A stretch of DNA of 42,601 nucleotides, taken from positions 1-42,601 of the forward strand of contig NZ_JAAXKZ010000041.1 in assembly GCF_012911875.1 (NCBI RefSeq). The letters are read 5' to 3'. Under the pieces are notes generated by a model, which made no database searches, had not been told where the DNA came from, and saw nothing but the letters and a program-made list of their open reading frames with translations. Source of the DNA: Pseudonocardia bannensis. Lineage in GTDB: Bacteria; Actinomycetota; Actinomycetes; Mycobacteriales; Pseudonocardiaceae. Made by a program: the position numbers and the translations under genes. The stretch's first letter is position 1. The number at the start of each line of letters is the position of its first letter. Of the stretch, positions 1 to 9,676 are shown one piece after another.

Positions 1-1
1 C

Positions 2-1606
2 GCGAAGACCCGCCCGCCCGCCGCGGTCGCCGCGGCACCGGTCTCCGAGCCCGACCCGCCCCCGGCCGCCGGGGAGCAGCTGCGGATGACCGTCGGGGAG
101 ACGGCGGGATCGGCCGACTACGTGCTGCCGCCGTCGGACCTGCTGCCCACCGGGCCGCCGCCCAAGACCCGCAGCAGCGCCAACGACGCCATGATCGAGG
201 CGATCAGCGGCGTGCTCGACCAGTTCAACGTCGACGCGCAGGTCACCGGCTTCACCCGGGGCCCGACGGTCACCCGTTACGAGATCGAGCTCGGCCCGGC
301 CGTGAAGGTCGAGAAGATCACCCAGCTGACCCGCAACATCGCGTACGCGGTCGCCACCGACAACGTCCGGCTGCTGGCACCGATCCCGGGCAAGTCCGCC
401 GTCGGCATCGAGGTGCCCAACACCGACCGCGAGATGGTGCGCCTGGGCGACGTGCTGCGCAGCGGCAACGCCCGCAAGGAACAGCACCCGCTGGTGATCG
501 GGCTCGGGAAGGACATCGAGGGCCACTTCCTGGTCGCCAACCTCGCGAAGATGCCGCACCTGCTGGTCGCCGGTTCCACGGGCTCCGGCAAGTCGAGCTT
601 CGTCAACTCGATGCTGGTCTCGCTGCTGTCGCGGGCCACCCCGGACGAGGTCCGGATGATCCTCATCGACCCGAAGATGGTCGAGCTGACGCCCTACGAG
701 GGCATCCCGCACCTCATCACGCCCATCATCACCCAGCCCAAGAAGGCGGCCTCCGCGCTGTCCTGGCTGGTCGAGGAGATGGAGCAGCGCTACCAGGACA
801 TGCAGGTCAACAAGGTCCGCCACGTCGACGACTTCAACCGCAAGGTGCGGTCCGGGGAGATCACGGCGCCGCCGGGCAGCGAACGGGAGTACCGGCCCTA
901 CCCGTACATCCTGTGCATCGTCGACGAGCTGGCCGACCTGATGATGACGGCCCCGCGCGACGTCGAGGACGCGGTCGTGCGGATCACGCAGAAGGCCCGT
1001 GCGGCCGGCATCCACCTGGTGCTCGCCACGCAGCGGCCGTCGGTCGACGTCGTCACCGGCCTGATCAAGACGAACGTGCCGTCCCGGCTGGCGTTCGCGA
1101 CGTCGTCGCTGACCGACAGCCGCGTCATCCTAGACCAGCCGGGTGCCGAGAAGCTGATCGGTATGGGCGACGGGCTGTACCTGCCGATGGGCGCGGGCAA
1201 GCCGACCCGCATGCAGGGCGCCTTCGTGGGGGACGAGGAGATCGCCGAGATCGTCGCCTTCACCAAGCAGCAGGCCGAGCCGACCTACACCGACGGCGTC
1301 ACCGCGGCCAAGTCGGGCGAGCAGAAGGAGATCGACCCGGACATCGGCGACGACCTCGACGTGCTGCTGCAGGCGGCCGAGCTCGTGGTCACCTCGCAGT
1401 TCGGCTCGACGTCGATGCTGCAGCGCAAGCTCCGCGTCGGGTTCGCGAAGGCCGGCCGGCTGATGGACCTGCTGGAGTCGCGCGGTGTCGTCGGGCCCTC
1501 CGAGGGCTCCAAGGCGCGCGACGTGCTCATCAAGCCCGACGAGCTGGAAAGTGTGCTCTGGCTGATGAGGGGCGGGGGAGGGCCCGCACCCGGCGAGGAG
1601 GGGTGA
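2..1606 (+). CDS. ftsK: DNA translocase FtsK/SpoIIIE, C-terminal part (5' truncated by window)
   Basis: Hexameric dsDNA motor that pumps chromosome DNA through the division septum. The reading frame is open to the first bases of the window, so the N-terminal membrane segments and part of the linker are missing. An Ala/Pro-rich stretch, typical of the FtsK linker, comes first. Numbering from the ATG at 86, the Walker A motif GSTGSGKS is at residues 163-170, a Walker B-type segment [14 protein letters not shown] follows, and then the sequence [18 protein letters not shown] typical of the RecA-like domain. The last ~70 residues form the winged-helix gamma domain that reads chromosome polarity sequences. 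In M. tuberculosis ftsK (Rv2748c) also lies next to argA, pgsA3, clgR and pspA, so the context agrees. The ATG at 86 is only the first Met in view, not the true start. Confidence 0.96.
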   Translation, partial: AKTRPPAAVAAAPVSEPDPPPAAGEQLRMTVGETAGSADYVLPPSDLLPTGPPPKTRSSANDAMIEAISGVLDQFNVDAQVTGFTRGPTVTRYEIELGPAVKVEKITQLTRNIAYAVATDNVRLLAPIPGKSAVGIEVPNTDREMVRLGDVLRSGNARKEQHPLVIGLGKDIEGHFLVANLAKMPHLLVAGSTGSGKSSFVNSMLVSLLSRATPDEVRMILIDPKMVELTPYEGIPHLITPIITQPKKAASALSWLVEEMEQRYQDMQVNKVRHVDDFNRKVRSGEITAPPGSEREYRPYPYILCIVDELADLMMTAPRDVEDAVVRITQKARAAGIHLVLATQRPSVDVVTGLIKTNVPSRLAFATSSLTDSRVILDQPGAEKLIGMGDGLYLPMGAGKPTRMQGAFVGDEEIAEIVAFTKQQAEPTYTDGVTAAKSGEQKEIDPDIGDDLDVLLQAAELVVTSQFGSTSMLQRKLRVGFAKAGRLMDLLESRGVVGPSEGSKARDVLIKPDELESVLWLMRGGGGPAPGEEG

Positions 1607-1722
1607 ACCACGGCACGGGCCCGTCCCACCCGACGGAACTGTCCGTAGCGGCGCGCGGACACCCTGTGGTGATCCCCACCCTGGCCTGATCGCGCCGGCA
1701 ACTACCGTGCGTGCCAGAGTAG

Positions 1723-2682
1723 GTGATCGATCGGTTCCGACGGACGGATCCGACCGATGTCGGAACGGAGATGGCTCAGGGGATGTTGCGTTTCTTGCGA
1801 CGGGGTGAACGGGCCGGTCGTGGCGCCGATACCGGGCGGCACGCGATGATGCCGATCCCGCTCACCGGTGGACTGCTCAGCGGCCAGGTGCGCGATGCCG
1901 AGGGCCGTCCACTGCCCGGGGCCGAGATCTCGGTGTTCGACCGGTCGAGCCGCCGGGTGGCCCACGCCGACAGCGACCCCTTCGGCTACTTCTGCGCGGC
2001 CGTGGTGCCCGGTGAGTACCGGGTTCGCGCCGAGGCGGGCGGCTACCAGAGCGTCACCGACATGGTCGAGGTCGACTGGGGCAAGCACGCCCAGCTCGGC
2101 GAGGTCGTGATGGCGCCCGACGACACCCAGCAACCACCGATGCCGGGCGTGTACGACATCGACCTCGACCACTCCGCGGTTCGCTTCGTGGCCCGGCACA
2201 TCGCGCTGTCGAAGGTCTACGGCCAGTTCAACGAGTTCCGGGGCCAGATCCAGATCGCCGAGTCGTTCGAGGACTCGCACGTCGAGGTGGTCATCGAGGC
2301 GGCGAGCGTCGACACCAACGTCCCCGTGCGTGACGCCCACCTGCGCTCGCCCGACTTCCTGGACGTGGAGCGCTTCCCTCAGCTGCGGTTCAGCAGCACC
2401 CGGTTCTCCCGCCGCGGCGGCAACAAGTGGCTCATCGACGGGGAGCTCACGCTGCACGGGCTGACCAGCGACGTGCAGCTGGACACGACGTTCCTGGGCA
2501 TGCAGGAGTGGGCCGGCATCCGGGCCGGCGCGATCGCCACCACCGAGCTGCACCGCGAGCACTTCACCCTGAACTGGCAGCAGACGATCGCCCGTGGGCT
2601 GCCCGTGGTGGGTTCCACGATCGCGATCACCCTGGACGTGCAGGGGATCCTGAAGGGATCCGGAACTCACCGAACCGGGTGA
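1723..2682 (+). CDS. YceI-family protein with N-terminal carboxypeptidase-regulatory-like domain
   Basis: Two-domain protein of 319 residues. Residues ~45-130 look like a carboxypeptidase regulatory-like (Ig/transthyretin-type) beta domain: LLSGQVRDAEGRPLPGAEISV, then a GEYRVRAEAGGYQ segment. Residues ~140-317 are a YceI lipocalin-like domain (PGVYDIDLDHSAVRFVARH ... VDTNVPVRDAHLRSPDFLDVERFPQL ... GELTLHGLT), a family that binds polyisoprenoid or amphipathic ligands. No signal peptide or membrane helix is visible, although many YceI proteins are exported. The start is uncertain: GTG 1723 gives the longest form, while ATG 1771 and ATG 1783 are in frame. A TACCGT box at 1703-1708 could serve as the -10. 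The gene converges on trmL, and the two stop codons share a hairpin. Confidence 0.87.
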   Translation: MIDRFRRTDPTDVGTEMAQGMLRFLRRGERAGRGADTGRHAMMPIPLTGGLLSGQVRDAEGRPLPGAEISVFDRSSRRVAHADSDPFGYFCAAVVPGEYRVRAEAGGYQSVTDMVEVDWGKHAQLGEVVMAPDDTQQPPMPGVYDIDLDHSAVRFVARHIALSKVYGQFNEFRGQIQIAESFEDSHVEVVIEAASVDTNVPVRDAHLRSPDFLDVERFPQLRFSSTRFSRRGGNKWLIDGELTLHGLTSDVQLDTTFLGMQEWAGIRAGAIATTELHREHFTLNWQQTIARGLPVVGSTIAITLDVQGILKGSGTHRTG

Positions 2683-2703
2683 CGGGCCCGCTCACGGCCC
2701 GTC
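2681..2703. terminator. Bidirectional hairpin between YceI gene and trmL
   Basis: GACGGGCC (2681-2688) pairs perfectly with GGCCCGTC (2696-2703) around the 7-nt loop CGCTCAC. The TGA of the plus-strand gene (2680-2682) lies at the foot of the stem and the minus-strand stop (2692-2694) lies in the loop. There is no T-run, as is usual for actinobacterial terminators. Confidence 0.6.
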
Positions 2704-3162
2704 CGGCCTGCGGAAGCCGTGCTGGCGCCAGGCCTCGTACACCGCGACGGCCGCCGCGTTGGCCAGGTTGAGCGACCGGGAGGTCGGGAGCATCGGCAAC
2801 CGCACCCGGTCGCTGATCTGCGGGGCGTGCTCGACCTCGGGCGGCAGCCCGGCCGACTCGCAGCCGAACAGCAGCACGTCCCCCGGGGCGTAGGCAACGT
2901 CGGTGTAGCACCGGGTCGCCGTGGTGCTGAACGCGTAGACGGGGGCCGGCAGCAGGGCCTGCCAGGCCGCGTCGAGGTCGGCGTGCACGTGCACCCGGGC
3001 GAGGTCGTGGTAGTCCAGCCCGGCCCGGCGGACGTTGCGCGCGTCCAGCGAGAACCCGAGTGGCTCGACGAGATGCAACTCGGCGCCGGTGTTGGCGGCC
3101 AGCCGGATCGCGTTGCCGGTGTTGGGCGGGATCTCGGGGGCGTGGAACACGATCCGGAACAC
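2692..3162 (-). CDS. trmL: tRNA (cytidine(34)-2'-O)-methyltransferase, TrmL/YibK type (SPOUT)
   Basis: A 156-residue SpoU/TrmD (SPOUT) methyltransferase that would 2'-O-methylate the wobble nucleotide of tRNA-Leu using S-adenosylmethionine. The length matches the minimal YibK/TrmL class with no extra RNA-binding domain. SPOUT motif 1 is at the N-terminus (residues ~9-20, EIPPNTGNAIRLAANTGA), motif 2 is at GDVLLFGCESAGLP (~94-107), and motif 3, which forms the knot, is RLPMLPTSRSLNLANAAAV (~121-139). It starts at GTG 3162. A GAGG sequence lies about 9 nt upstream. It is flanked by unrelated genes and appears monocistronic. Confidence 0.92.
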   Translation of the reverse strand: MFRIVFHAPEIPPNTGNAIRLAANTGAELHLVEPLGFSLDARNVRRAGLDYHDLARVHVHADLDAAWQALLPAPVYAFSTTATRCYTDVAYAPGDVLLFGCESAGLPPEVEHAPQISDRVRLPMLPTSRSLNLANAAAVAVYEAWRQHGFRRPDGP

Positions 3163-3225
3163 GCGGAGATCCTCGCGTGGGGCCCGCCGGCGCCGGTAGG
3201 GGGTGCCGAAGCGGCCGCGCCGGTC

Positions 3226-4107
3226 TCACGCCCCCGGGCGAGGTGCCGTCGGAGCGGTGGTCTCGGGCCGTTCGGCGAGCCAGGCGGTGGCGGTGAGCCC
3301 GGCGAGGTCGCGGAAGTCGCGGGCGAGATGGGCCTGGTCGACGTAGCCGCACCGGGCGGCCACCTCGGCCAGCGCGGGCCGGCGCGGGCCGCGCAGCAGG
3401 TCGCAGGCCCGCTCGAAGCGGATCACCCGGGCGGCTGCCTTGGGGGACAGGCCGACCTCGCGGCGGAACCGGTCGGCGAGATGCCGGCGGCTCCAGCCGA
3501 CCTCCCGGGCCAGCGCTCCGATGCGCAGCGTGCCGCCGGTCGCGGTCAGCCGGTCCCAGGCGTACCCGACCTCGGGCGCGGTCCCGGCCGGGTCGGCGCC
3601 GCGCTGCCCGGGGGGCACGAGGCCGGCGAGCGCGGCGTCGAGCAGCGCGAACCGCTCCGCCCAGCCGGGCGTGGTGGCGAGCCGGTCGAGCAGCGGGGCG
3701 GTGCGGCGGCCGAGCAGCGCGGCGAGGTCGACGACGTCGCCGGCCAGCTCACCGGCCGGGACGCCGAGCAGGACGCGGGCACCGCGCCAGGTCAGCCGTA
3801 GCTGCAGCCCGGTCTGCGGGGCACCCTGGGCGATCACCGCCGGTGCGTCGTGGAGGCCGCCGACCATCGCGACGAACGAGCCGGGGGCGCGCGCCGGGTC
3901 GGGCATCCGCAGGACCTCGACGGTGCCGTCGAGGCAGAGCAGGAACGTCAGGTGCGCCGACGGGACACCCTGGTGGGTGCCGGGCTCGGCGGCACCCGTC
4001 CGGTAGCCGGAGTAGGCGGTGACGAACGGCTGCAGCGCCGCCGCCGGCCGGGCCCGGATCATCTCGTGGCCCGTCTCCCGGGCATCGGGGCCGGCCGGCG
4101 CGACCAT
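3226..4107 (-). CDS. AraC-family transcriptional regulator
   Basis: A 293-residue protein. The C-terminal ~95 residues carry two helix-turn-helix motifs of the AraC/XylS type (LRIGALAREVGWSRRHLADR for the first, LAEVAARCGYVDQAHLARDF for the second), followed by the usual Phe-Arg-...-Gly-Leu-Thr segment. The N-terminal ~190 residues resemble the DUF6597-type sensor region of actinobacterial AraC proteins (AALQPFVTAYSGYRTG near residue 25); the ligand cannot be told. It starts at ATG 4107 with a -10-like TAGCCT six nucleotides upstream, so the mRNA is probably leaderless. It is read alone on the minus strand between trmL and argA, so its targets are unclear. Residues at the far C-terminus are Pro/Thr-rich and look dispensable. 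Confidence 0.9.
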   Translation of the reverse strand: MVAPAGPDARETGHEMIRARPAAALQPFVTAYSGYRTGAAEPGTHQGVPSAHLTFLLCLDGTVEVLRMPDPARAPGSFVAMVGGLHDAPAVIAQGAPQTGLQLRLTWRGARVLLGVPAGELAGDVVDLAALLGRRTAPLLDRLATTPGWAERFALLDAALAGLVPPGQRGADPAGTAPEVGYAWDRLTATGGTLRIGALAREVGWSRRHLADRFRREVGLSPKAAARVIRFERACDLLRGPRRPALAEVAARCGYVDQAHLARDFRDLAGLTATAWLAERPETTAPTAPRPGA

Positions 4108-4113
4108 GATCCG

Positions 4114-4119
4114 AGGCTA
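4114..4119 (-). promoter_or_regulatory. -10 box of a probable leaderless promoter for the AraC regulator
   Basis: TAGCCT on the minus strand, 6 nt before ATG 4107. This places the expected transcription start on the A of the start codon. Confidence 0.45.
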
Positions 4120-4156
4120 CCGCCTCCCGCGCCCGGACACGGTCACCGGAACAGCG

Positions 4157-4672
4157 TCACTCGCGCCCGGGTGGGGGCAGCCGCAGCATCATCCGCACGT
4201 TGCCCAGGGTGTTCGGTTTGACGTGTGCCAGGTCCAGGAACTCGGCGACGCCGGCGTCGTAGGAGCGCAGCATCGCGGCGAACACGTCCGGCGACACAGG
4301 GGTCCCGTCGATCTCGGCGAACCCGTGCCGGCCGAAGAAGTGCTTCTCGAACGTCAGCACGAAGAGCCGCTCCAGCCCCAGGTCACGGGCGTTGTCGATG
4401 AGCGCGCTGACGATCGCGTGTCCGACGCCCTGACCGAGCACCCGGGGGTCCACCGCGACCGTCCGGATCTCGCCCAGGTCCTCCCAGAGCACGTGCAGCG
4501 CACCACAGCCCACGACCTCGCCGTCGATCTCGGCGACGAGGAACTCCTGCACCGATTCGTAGAGCGTGACGATCTCTTTCGCCAACAGGACCCGACCGGC
4601 GTAACCGTCCACCAGGGACTTGATCGTCGTCACGTCGGCGGTCCTGGCCCGCCGCACGGCCACCACTGCCAC
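4157..4672 (-). CDS. argA: Amino-acid N-acetyltransferase (N-acetylglutamate synthase, short GNAT type)
   Basis: A 171-residue GNAT acetyltransferase predicted to acetylate glutamate with acetyl-CoA, the first step of arginine synthesis. GNAT features are visible: [20 protein letters not shown] (residues ~67-86) holds the acetyl-CoA pyrophosphate-binding Q/RxxGxG/A loop, followed by [21 protein letters not shown] (~100-120). Length and sequence resemble M. tuberculosis Rv2747, a stand-alone NAGS without the kinase-like domain of classical ArgA. The position next to ftsK and pgsA/clgR/pspA is conserved with Rv2747. It is predicted to start at GTG 4672, divergent from rimO and only 44 nt away. 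A minus-strand TACTCT box is placed for a leaderless transcript. Confidence 0.88.
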   Translation of the reverse strand: MAVVAVRRARTADVTTIKSLVDGYAGRVLLAKEIVTLYESVQEFLVAEIDGEVVGCGALHVLWEDLGEIRTVAVDPRVLGQGVGHAIVSALIDNARDLGLERLFVLTFEKHFFGRHGFAEIDGTPVSPDVFAAMLRSYDAGVAEFLDLAHVKPNTLGNVRMMLRLPPPGRE

Positions 4673-4680
4673 GACGGGTC

Positions 4681-4709
4681 AGAGTAGATCACGGGGGGCC
4701 GTCTACCCT
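4681..4709. promoter_or_regulatory. Back-to-back -10 boxes of the divergent argA and rimO genes
   Basis: On the minus strand TACTCT (4686-4681) lies 8 nt before the argA GTG at 4672. On the plus strand TACCCT (4704-4709) lies 7 nt before the rimO GTG at 4717. Neither gene has a Shine-Dalgarno sequence in the short gap, so both transcripts are likely leaderless. The two promoters overlap face to face and could interfere with each other. Confidence 0.55.
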
Positions 4710-4716
4710 GGTCCGT

Positions 4717-6203
<1,487 letters not shown>

Positions 6204-6207
<4 letters not shown>

Positions 6208-6839
6208 ACTCCGTCCCGGCGGGGGGCGCGTCCACCCCGCCGGGCGGCGCTCCGCCGCTGCTCAACATCGCCAACGTGCTCACCGGGTTGCGCCTGGTGC
6301 TGGTGCCGGTGTTCGTCGCCGCGCTGTTCGTGGAGTCCGGCCGCGACGTGGACTGGCGACTGATCGCGTTCGCCGTCTTCGCGGTGGCCGCGTTCACCGA
6401 CAAGCTCGACGGCGAGATCGCCCGCAAGCGCGGCCTGGTCACCTCGTTCGGCGCGATCGCCGACCCGATCGCCGACAAGGCCCTCACCGGTTCGGCCCTC
6501 GTCGGGTTGTCCGTGCTGAGCCTGATCCCGTGGTGGATCACCATCGTGATCATGGGCCGGGAGATCGGGATCACGCTGCTGCGGTTCTGGGTGCTGCGCC
6601 ACGGGGTGATCCCGGCCAGTCGCGGGGGCAAGGCCAAGACCTTCGTGCAGACCCTCGCGATCGGGCTCTACCTGCTGCCGTTGACCGAGCTCCTCGGGGG
6701 CGCGGTCGCCGTCGACATCGCGCGCTGGACGGCACTCGCCGTCGCGCTGGCGCTGACGGTCGTCACCGGACTCGACTACGTGCTGCGCGCGCTGCGCCTG
6801 CGCGCGGCGGCGTCGGCGGCCCTGCACGACACCCCCTGA
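6204..6839 (+). CDS. pgsA: CDP-alcohol phosphatidyltransferase (PgsA-type phosphatidylglycerophosphate synthase)
   Basis: Integral membrane enzyme of 211 residues that would join CDP-diacylglycerol and glycerol-3-phosphate to make phosphatidylglycerophosphate. The family signature DX2DGX2ARX8GX3DX3D is intact in [20 protein letters not shown] followed by AIADPIADK. About five hydrophobic helices are visible, for example [19 protein letters not shown] and [19 protein letters not shown]. The GTG at 6204 overlaps the rimO stop by four bases, which decides the start; a longer upstream reading only overlaps rimO. It corresponds to pgsA3 (Rv2746c) in the M. tuberculosis order argA-pgsA3-clgR-pspA. 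The exact acceptor cannot be proven from sequence, since phosphatidylinositol-phosphate synthases share the motif, but the context favours PgsA. Confidence 0.9.
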
Positions 6840-6882
6840 GCGGCTCCCGACCGCTGCGCGGTGCGCTCCGCCCGGCGCCGGT

Positions 6883-6896
6883 GTTCGCCGTGAGCG
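6883..6896 (+). promoter_or_regulatory. Candidate ClgR operator upstream of clgR
   Basis: GTTCGC-CGTGA-GCG fits the GTTCGC-N5-GCG consensus I recall for the Streptomyces ClgR regulator. It lies 114 nt before the clgR ATG and 47 nt upstream of a possible -10 (TACGGT, 6943-6948). This suggests autoregulation, as described for actinobacterial ClgR. Confidence 0.5.
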
Positions 6897-7009
6897 GACA
6901 CGTCGGACCGCTCCATGACGGACGCGGATCGGCCGGAGTGGGTACGGTGAGGCGCACCGGGCCGATCGCGGATCGGCCCGGCCGGGCGGCGGGTGCGAGG
7001 AGGGGTGGC

Positions 7010-7387
7010 ATGGCTGTGCTGCTGCGTGAGGCGATCGGCGGCAGCCTTCGGCGGGCCCGCACCGCGCGACGGCGGACGCTGCGGGACGTCTCCCAGCGCG
7101 CCCGGGTGAGCCTGGGCTACCTGTCGGAGGTGGAGCGCGGCCGCAAGGAGCCTTCCAGCGAGCTGCTCGCCGCGATCTGCGAGGCCCTCGACATCTCGCT
7201 GCCCGACCTCATCGCGGCCGCGGCCGAGGACATGGCCGCCGCGCTGCGCCCGCAGATGGTGGTCCCGATCGGGCAGCGGCACGCCGACCTGCGCATTGCC
7301 GGCCTCGCCGACCCACTGACGAGCCCGCAGCCGGCGTCGGCGCTCGCGCCGTCCGCGCCCGTCGCCCGGGTCAGCGCTGCCGCCTGA
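7010..7387 (+). CDS. clgR: XRE-family regulator ClgR (clp gene/PspA-response regulator)
   Basis: A 125-residue DNA-binding protein. An N-terminal Cro/C1-type helix-turn-helix covers residues ~5-70 ([20 protein letters not shown], then [20 protein letters not shown]). An Ala/Pro-rich C-terminal tail follows. ClgR activates clp protease genes and, in mycobacteria, pspA. The ATG at 7010 is supported by GAGGAGGGG at 6997-7005. The gene lies between pgsA and pspA exactly as Rv2745c does in M. tuberculosis. Candidate ClgR sites precede both this gene and pspA. ClgR is normally removed by Clp through a C-terminal Ala-rich degron; this protein also ends in Ser-Ala-Ala-Ala, which fits that behaviour, but degradation is inferred. 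Confidence 0.9.
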   Translation: MAVLLREAIGGSLRRARTARRRTLRDVSQRARVSLGYLSEVERGRKEPSSELLAAICEALDISLPDLIAAAAEDMAAALRPQMVVPIGQRHADLRIAGLADPLTSPQPASALAPSAPVARVSAAA

Positions 7388-7545
7388 GTCCTGTTCTTCC
7401 GTTCTGTCCGGCTCCGCCCTCGACGGTCGACCTCGTCCGTTGGGTAGCCTGGTCTGCGGGTCGCCCCCCGGGCGGCCTCCGGAAGATCCCCGATATCGTC
7501 GGTGTGCGCTGGAAGCAGGCCCCGTGCAATGCCACGATGGGGCGA

Positions 7546-7559
7546 AGCAAGCGGCGAAC
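7546..7559 (-). promoter_or_regulatory. Near-consensus ClgR site upstream of pspA
   Basis: On the minus strand GTTCGC-CGCTT-GCT differs by one base from GTTCGC-N5-GCG. It ends 61 nt before the pspA ATG, a reasonable activator position. The 233-nt gap between clgR and pspA otherwise shows only the pspA ribosome-binding site. Confidence 0.35.
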
Positions 7560-7620
7560 CGACGCCCCAGTCGGACGGCGCGGTGGCAGACGGTGTCGCA
7601 CTCGGAGGTAGGCGGAGCAG

Positions 7621-8448
7621 ATGGCCAACGCTTTCACGAAGGCCTGGAAGTACCTGATGGCGTTGTTCTCGTCGAAGGTCGACGAGTACGCCGATCCGAA
7701 GGTGCAGATCCAGCAGGCCATCGAGGACGCTCAGCGGCAGCACCAGGCGCTCTCGCAGCAGGCGGCTGCGGTGATCGGCAACCAGCGGCAGCTCGAGATG
7801 AAGCTCAACCGGCAGCTGGGCGAGATCGAGAAGCTGCAGGCCTCGGCCCGGCAGGCCCTCGTGCTCGCCGACCAGGCCCGGGCCCAGGGCGATGAGACGA
7901 CCGCCCAGCAGCGCGAGCAGGCGGCGCAGGCCTTCGCGACCCAGCTGGTCACGGCCGAGCAGTCCGTCGAGGACCTGAAGACCCTGCACGACCAGTCGAT
8001 CCAGGCTGCGGCGCAGGCCAAGCAGGCCGTCGAGCGGAACTCGATGATGCTGCAGCAGAAGATCGCCGAGCGGACCAAGCTGCTCAGCCAGCTCGAGCAG
8101 GCCAAGATGCAGGAGCAGGCCGCGGCCTCGCTGCGTCAGATGACCGAGCTCTCCGCGCCGGGCAACACCCCCTCGCTGGAGGAGGTGCGGGACAAGATCG
8201 AGCGGCGCTACGCCAACGCGATCGGTTCCGCCGAGCTCGCGCAGAACTCGGTGCAGGGCCGGATGCTCGAGGTCCAGCAGTCCACGGTCGACATGGCCGG
8301 GCAGAACCGGCTCGACCAGATCCGCGCGTCGCTGCACGGCACCCCGGTCGCCGGTGAGGTGAGCTCGGGCTCGCAGCAGCCGACCACCCAGCTCCCGGCC
8401 TCCCCGCAGAGCGGCCAGCAGACCCAGCAGCAGCCGGGCACGGCCTGA
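7621..8448 (+). CDS. pspA: PspA/IM30-family envelope-stress protein
   Basis: Peripheral membrane ESCRT-III-like protein of 275 residues that forms scaffolds on damaged cytoplasmic membrane. The N-terminal amphipathic segment ([21 protein letters not shown]) and [17 protein letters not shown] are diagnostic. Residues ~25-180 are a long, Gln/Glu/Ala-rich coiled coil. Residues ~181-240 form the C-terminal helix region, starting [20 protein letters not shown] and ending [11 protein letters not shown]. The last ~35 residues are a Gln/Pro/Ser-rich tail. The start has GGAG in the 7 nt upstream. It is the 35-kDa antigen homologue (Rv2744c position). The membrane partner genes that follow pspA in M. 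tuberculosis (Rv2743c, Rv2742c) are absent: a hairpin and a convergent glycosylase gene come next. Confidence 0.95.
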   Translation: MANAFTKAWKYLMALFSSKVDEYADPKVQIQQAIEDAQRQHQALSQQAAAVIGNQRQLEMKLNRQLGEIEKLQASARQALVLADQARAQGDETTAQQREQAAQAFATQLVTAEQSVEDLKTLHDQSIQAAAQAKQAVERNSMMLQQKIAERTKLLSQLEQAKMQEQAAASLRQMTELSAPGNTPSLEEVRDKIERRYANAIGSAELAQNSVQGRMLEVQQSTVDMAGQNRLDQIRASLHGTPVAGEVSSGSQQPTTQLPASPQSGQQTQQQPGTA

Positions 8449-8465
8449 CCCTCGCCCCTCACGAC

Positions 8466-8496
8466 ACGCCCGTCCCGGTCCGCCCGGGGCGGGCGT
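8466..8496. terminator. Strong hairpin between pspA and the Nei-type glycosylase gene
   Basis: A 13-bp stem (one G-U pair) runs from 8466-8478 (ACGCCCGTCCCGG) to 8484-8496 (CCGGGGCGGGCGT) with the loop TCCGC. It lies 18 nt after the pspA stop and can serve transcripts from both sides. Confidence 0.75.
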
Positions 8497-8638
8497 TCGT
8501 CGTCCGCCGCGGGGCCGGCCGCGGTGTGCTCGTCCGTGATCGCCGCACGGAGGGCCTGCGCGCTCTCCCGGTGACCCATGATCGCCGTACGGGAGCGGGC
8601 AACCGCCACGCGCGCGGCCACAGCTGCCGGAACGGCGA

Positions 8639-9487
8639 TCACGGCCGGGACGTGCGCCGCTCCCCGCGGCCGGCTGCGCGACCGCCGCGGGGCGCCGGGC
8701 CGGGCTGGCAGCGGGGGCACCAGTACGCCACCCGGGCGTAGACGCCGTCGCCCTGGTCGGCGGTCCGGATCCGGGTGCCGCAGCGGCGGCAGCGTTGCCC
8801 GGCGCGCTCGAACACCCAGTGCGCCTCGCCCGGGTGCAGCGACCCGGTGGTGCTCTGCTCCGGGCGGTCGGCGTTGCGCAGCAGGAGCTTCCGCGACAGC
8901 GCGACGGCCCCCGGCAGGTCGGGGACGTCGCGTACGAGCGTCCACGGGGAGAGCCCGAGCAGGAAGCAGACCTCGGCCTTGTAGAGGTTCCCCACGCCCG
9001 CCATGACGCGCTGCTCGAGCAGCGCCAGCCCGATCTCGGCGTCGCGGCGGGCCTCCAGCCGGCGCAGCGCCTCGGCGGCGTGCCCGTCGTCCCAGGCCGG
9101 GTCCAGCAGGTCCGGGCCGAGATGGCCGACGAGCCGGTCCTCGGCGACGGTCGGCAGCAGCTCCATGTCGTGCAGCGCGAACCCGACAGCGACCCGGTCC
9201 TCGGTCTCCAGCACGGCGCGGGCCTCGTGGGTGGGCCGCCGCCAGCGCATCCCGGGCCGGTAGAGGTGCCAGGAGCCGTCCATGCGGAAGTGGCTGTGCA
9301 GGCTGCGGCCGTCGTCGAACCGGGTGAACAGGTGCTTGCCGACACTCGCGACCCCGAGCACCGTCAGGCCGGCGAGATCGTGCTCGACCAGCCGCGGGTG
9401 CCGCAGCTCCCCGCGCAGCAACCGGTGGCCGGAGAGCGCCGCGTGCAGCCGCTTGCCGGCGAGGTGGACGGTATCGCCCTCGGGCAC
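8639..9487 (-). CDS. nei: Endonuclease VIII-type DNA glycosylase/AP lyase (Fpg/Nei family)
   Basis: Bifunctional base-excision repair enzyme of 282 residues. After the initiator come Pro2-Glu3 in PEGDTVHLAGKRL, where Pro2 is the Schiff-base nucleophile after Met removal and the GDTVH form marks Nei rather than Fpg. The beta-sandwich Lys is in SVGKHLFTRF. The H2TH region is VMAGVGNLYKAEVCFLLGLS, and a zinc finger closes the protein (CRRCGTRIRTADQ, then YWCPRCQ). It is similar to mycobacterial Nei2 (Rv3297). GTG 9487 is chosen because PEGD must follow the first residue. A TACCGT box lies 7 nt before it, so the mRNA is probably leaderless. In M. tuberculosis nei is next to lhr; here they are ~12.5 kb apart. 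The last ~20 residues are a Gly/Arg-rich tail. Confidence 0.93.
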   Translation of the reverse strand: MPEGDTVHLAGKRLHAALSGHRLLRGELRHPRLVEHDLAGLTVLGVASVGKHLFTRFDDGRSLHSHFRMDGSWHLYRPGMRWRRPTHEARAVLETEDRVAVGFALHDMELLPTVAEDRLVGHLGPDLLDPAWDDGHAAEALRRLEARRDAEIGLALLEQRVMAGVGNLYKAEVCFLLGLSPWTLVRDVPDLPGAVALSRKLLLRNADRPEQSTTGSLHPGEAHWVFERAGQRCRRCGTRIRTADQGDGVYARVAYWCPRCQPGPAPRGGRAAGRGERRTSRP

Positions 9488-9494
9488 GACGCCG

Positions 9495-9500
9495 ACGGTA
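9495..9500 (-). promoter_or_regulatory. -10 box of a leaderless promoter for nei
   Basis: TACCGT on the minus strand, exactly 7 nt upstream of GTG 9487. Confidence 0.55.
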
Positions 9501-9581
9501 GCCGCCACCGGACCCGTTCGCCGCCCGCGCGACGCTCGGCGGAGCCGGGGTGGGCGGCCGCCCGGGTGGCAGCCCCCGCGC

Positions 9582-9599
9582 ATCCACCGATCGGTGGAT
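9582..9599. promoter_or_regulatory. Perfect 18-bp palindrome upstream of the ABC exporter operon
   Basis: ATCCACCGATCGGTGGAT is fully self-complementary. It lies in the 189-nt divergent region, 95 nt upstream of nei and 77 nt upstream of the ABC ATPase. A dimeric regulator is the simplest reading; which one is unknown. Confidence 0.5.
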
Positions 9600-9676
9600 C
9601 GCCGGTCCACCGGCCGGGCCGTATCCCGAACCGGGCGTCCGATCCGTACGCCCGGCCCGCCCGCCAGGCTCGGAGC

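Noticed and set aside
7505..7515. CGCTGGAAGCA upstream of pspA as a second ClgR site
   Set aside because: Two mismatches in the core of the CGCYNANRGCG form; the site at 7546-7559 is the better match.
7117..9345. A 742-codon minus-strand frame across pspA and part of clgR
   Set aside because: No family resemblance; mirror of pspA codon bias with Leu/Arg/Gly runs.
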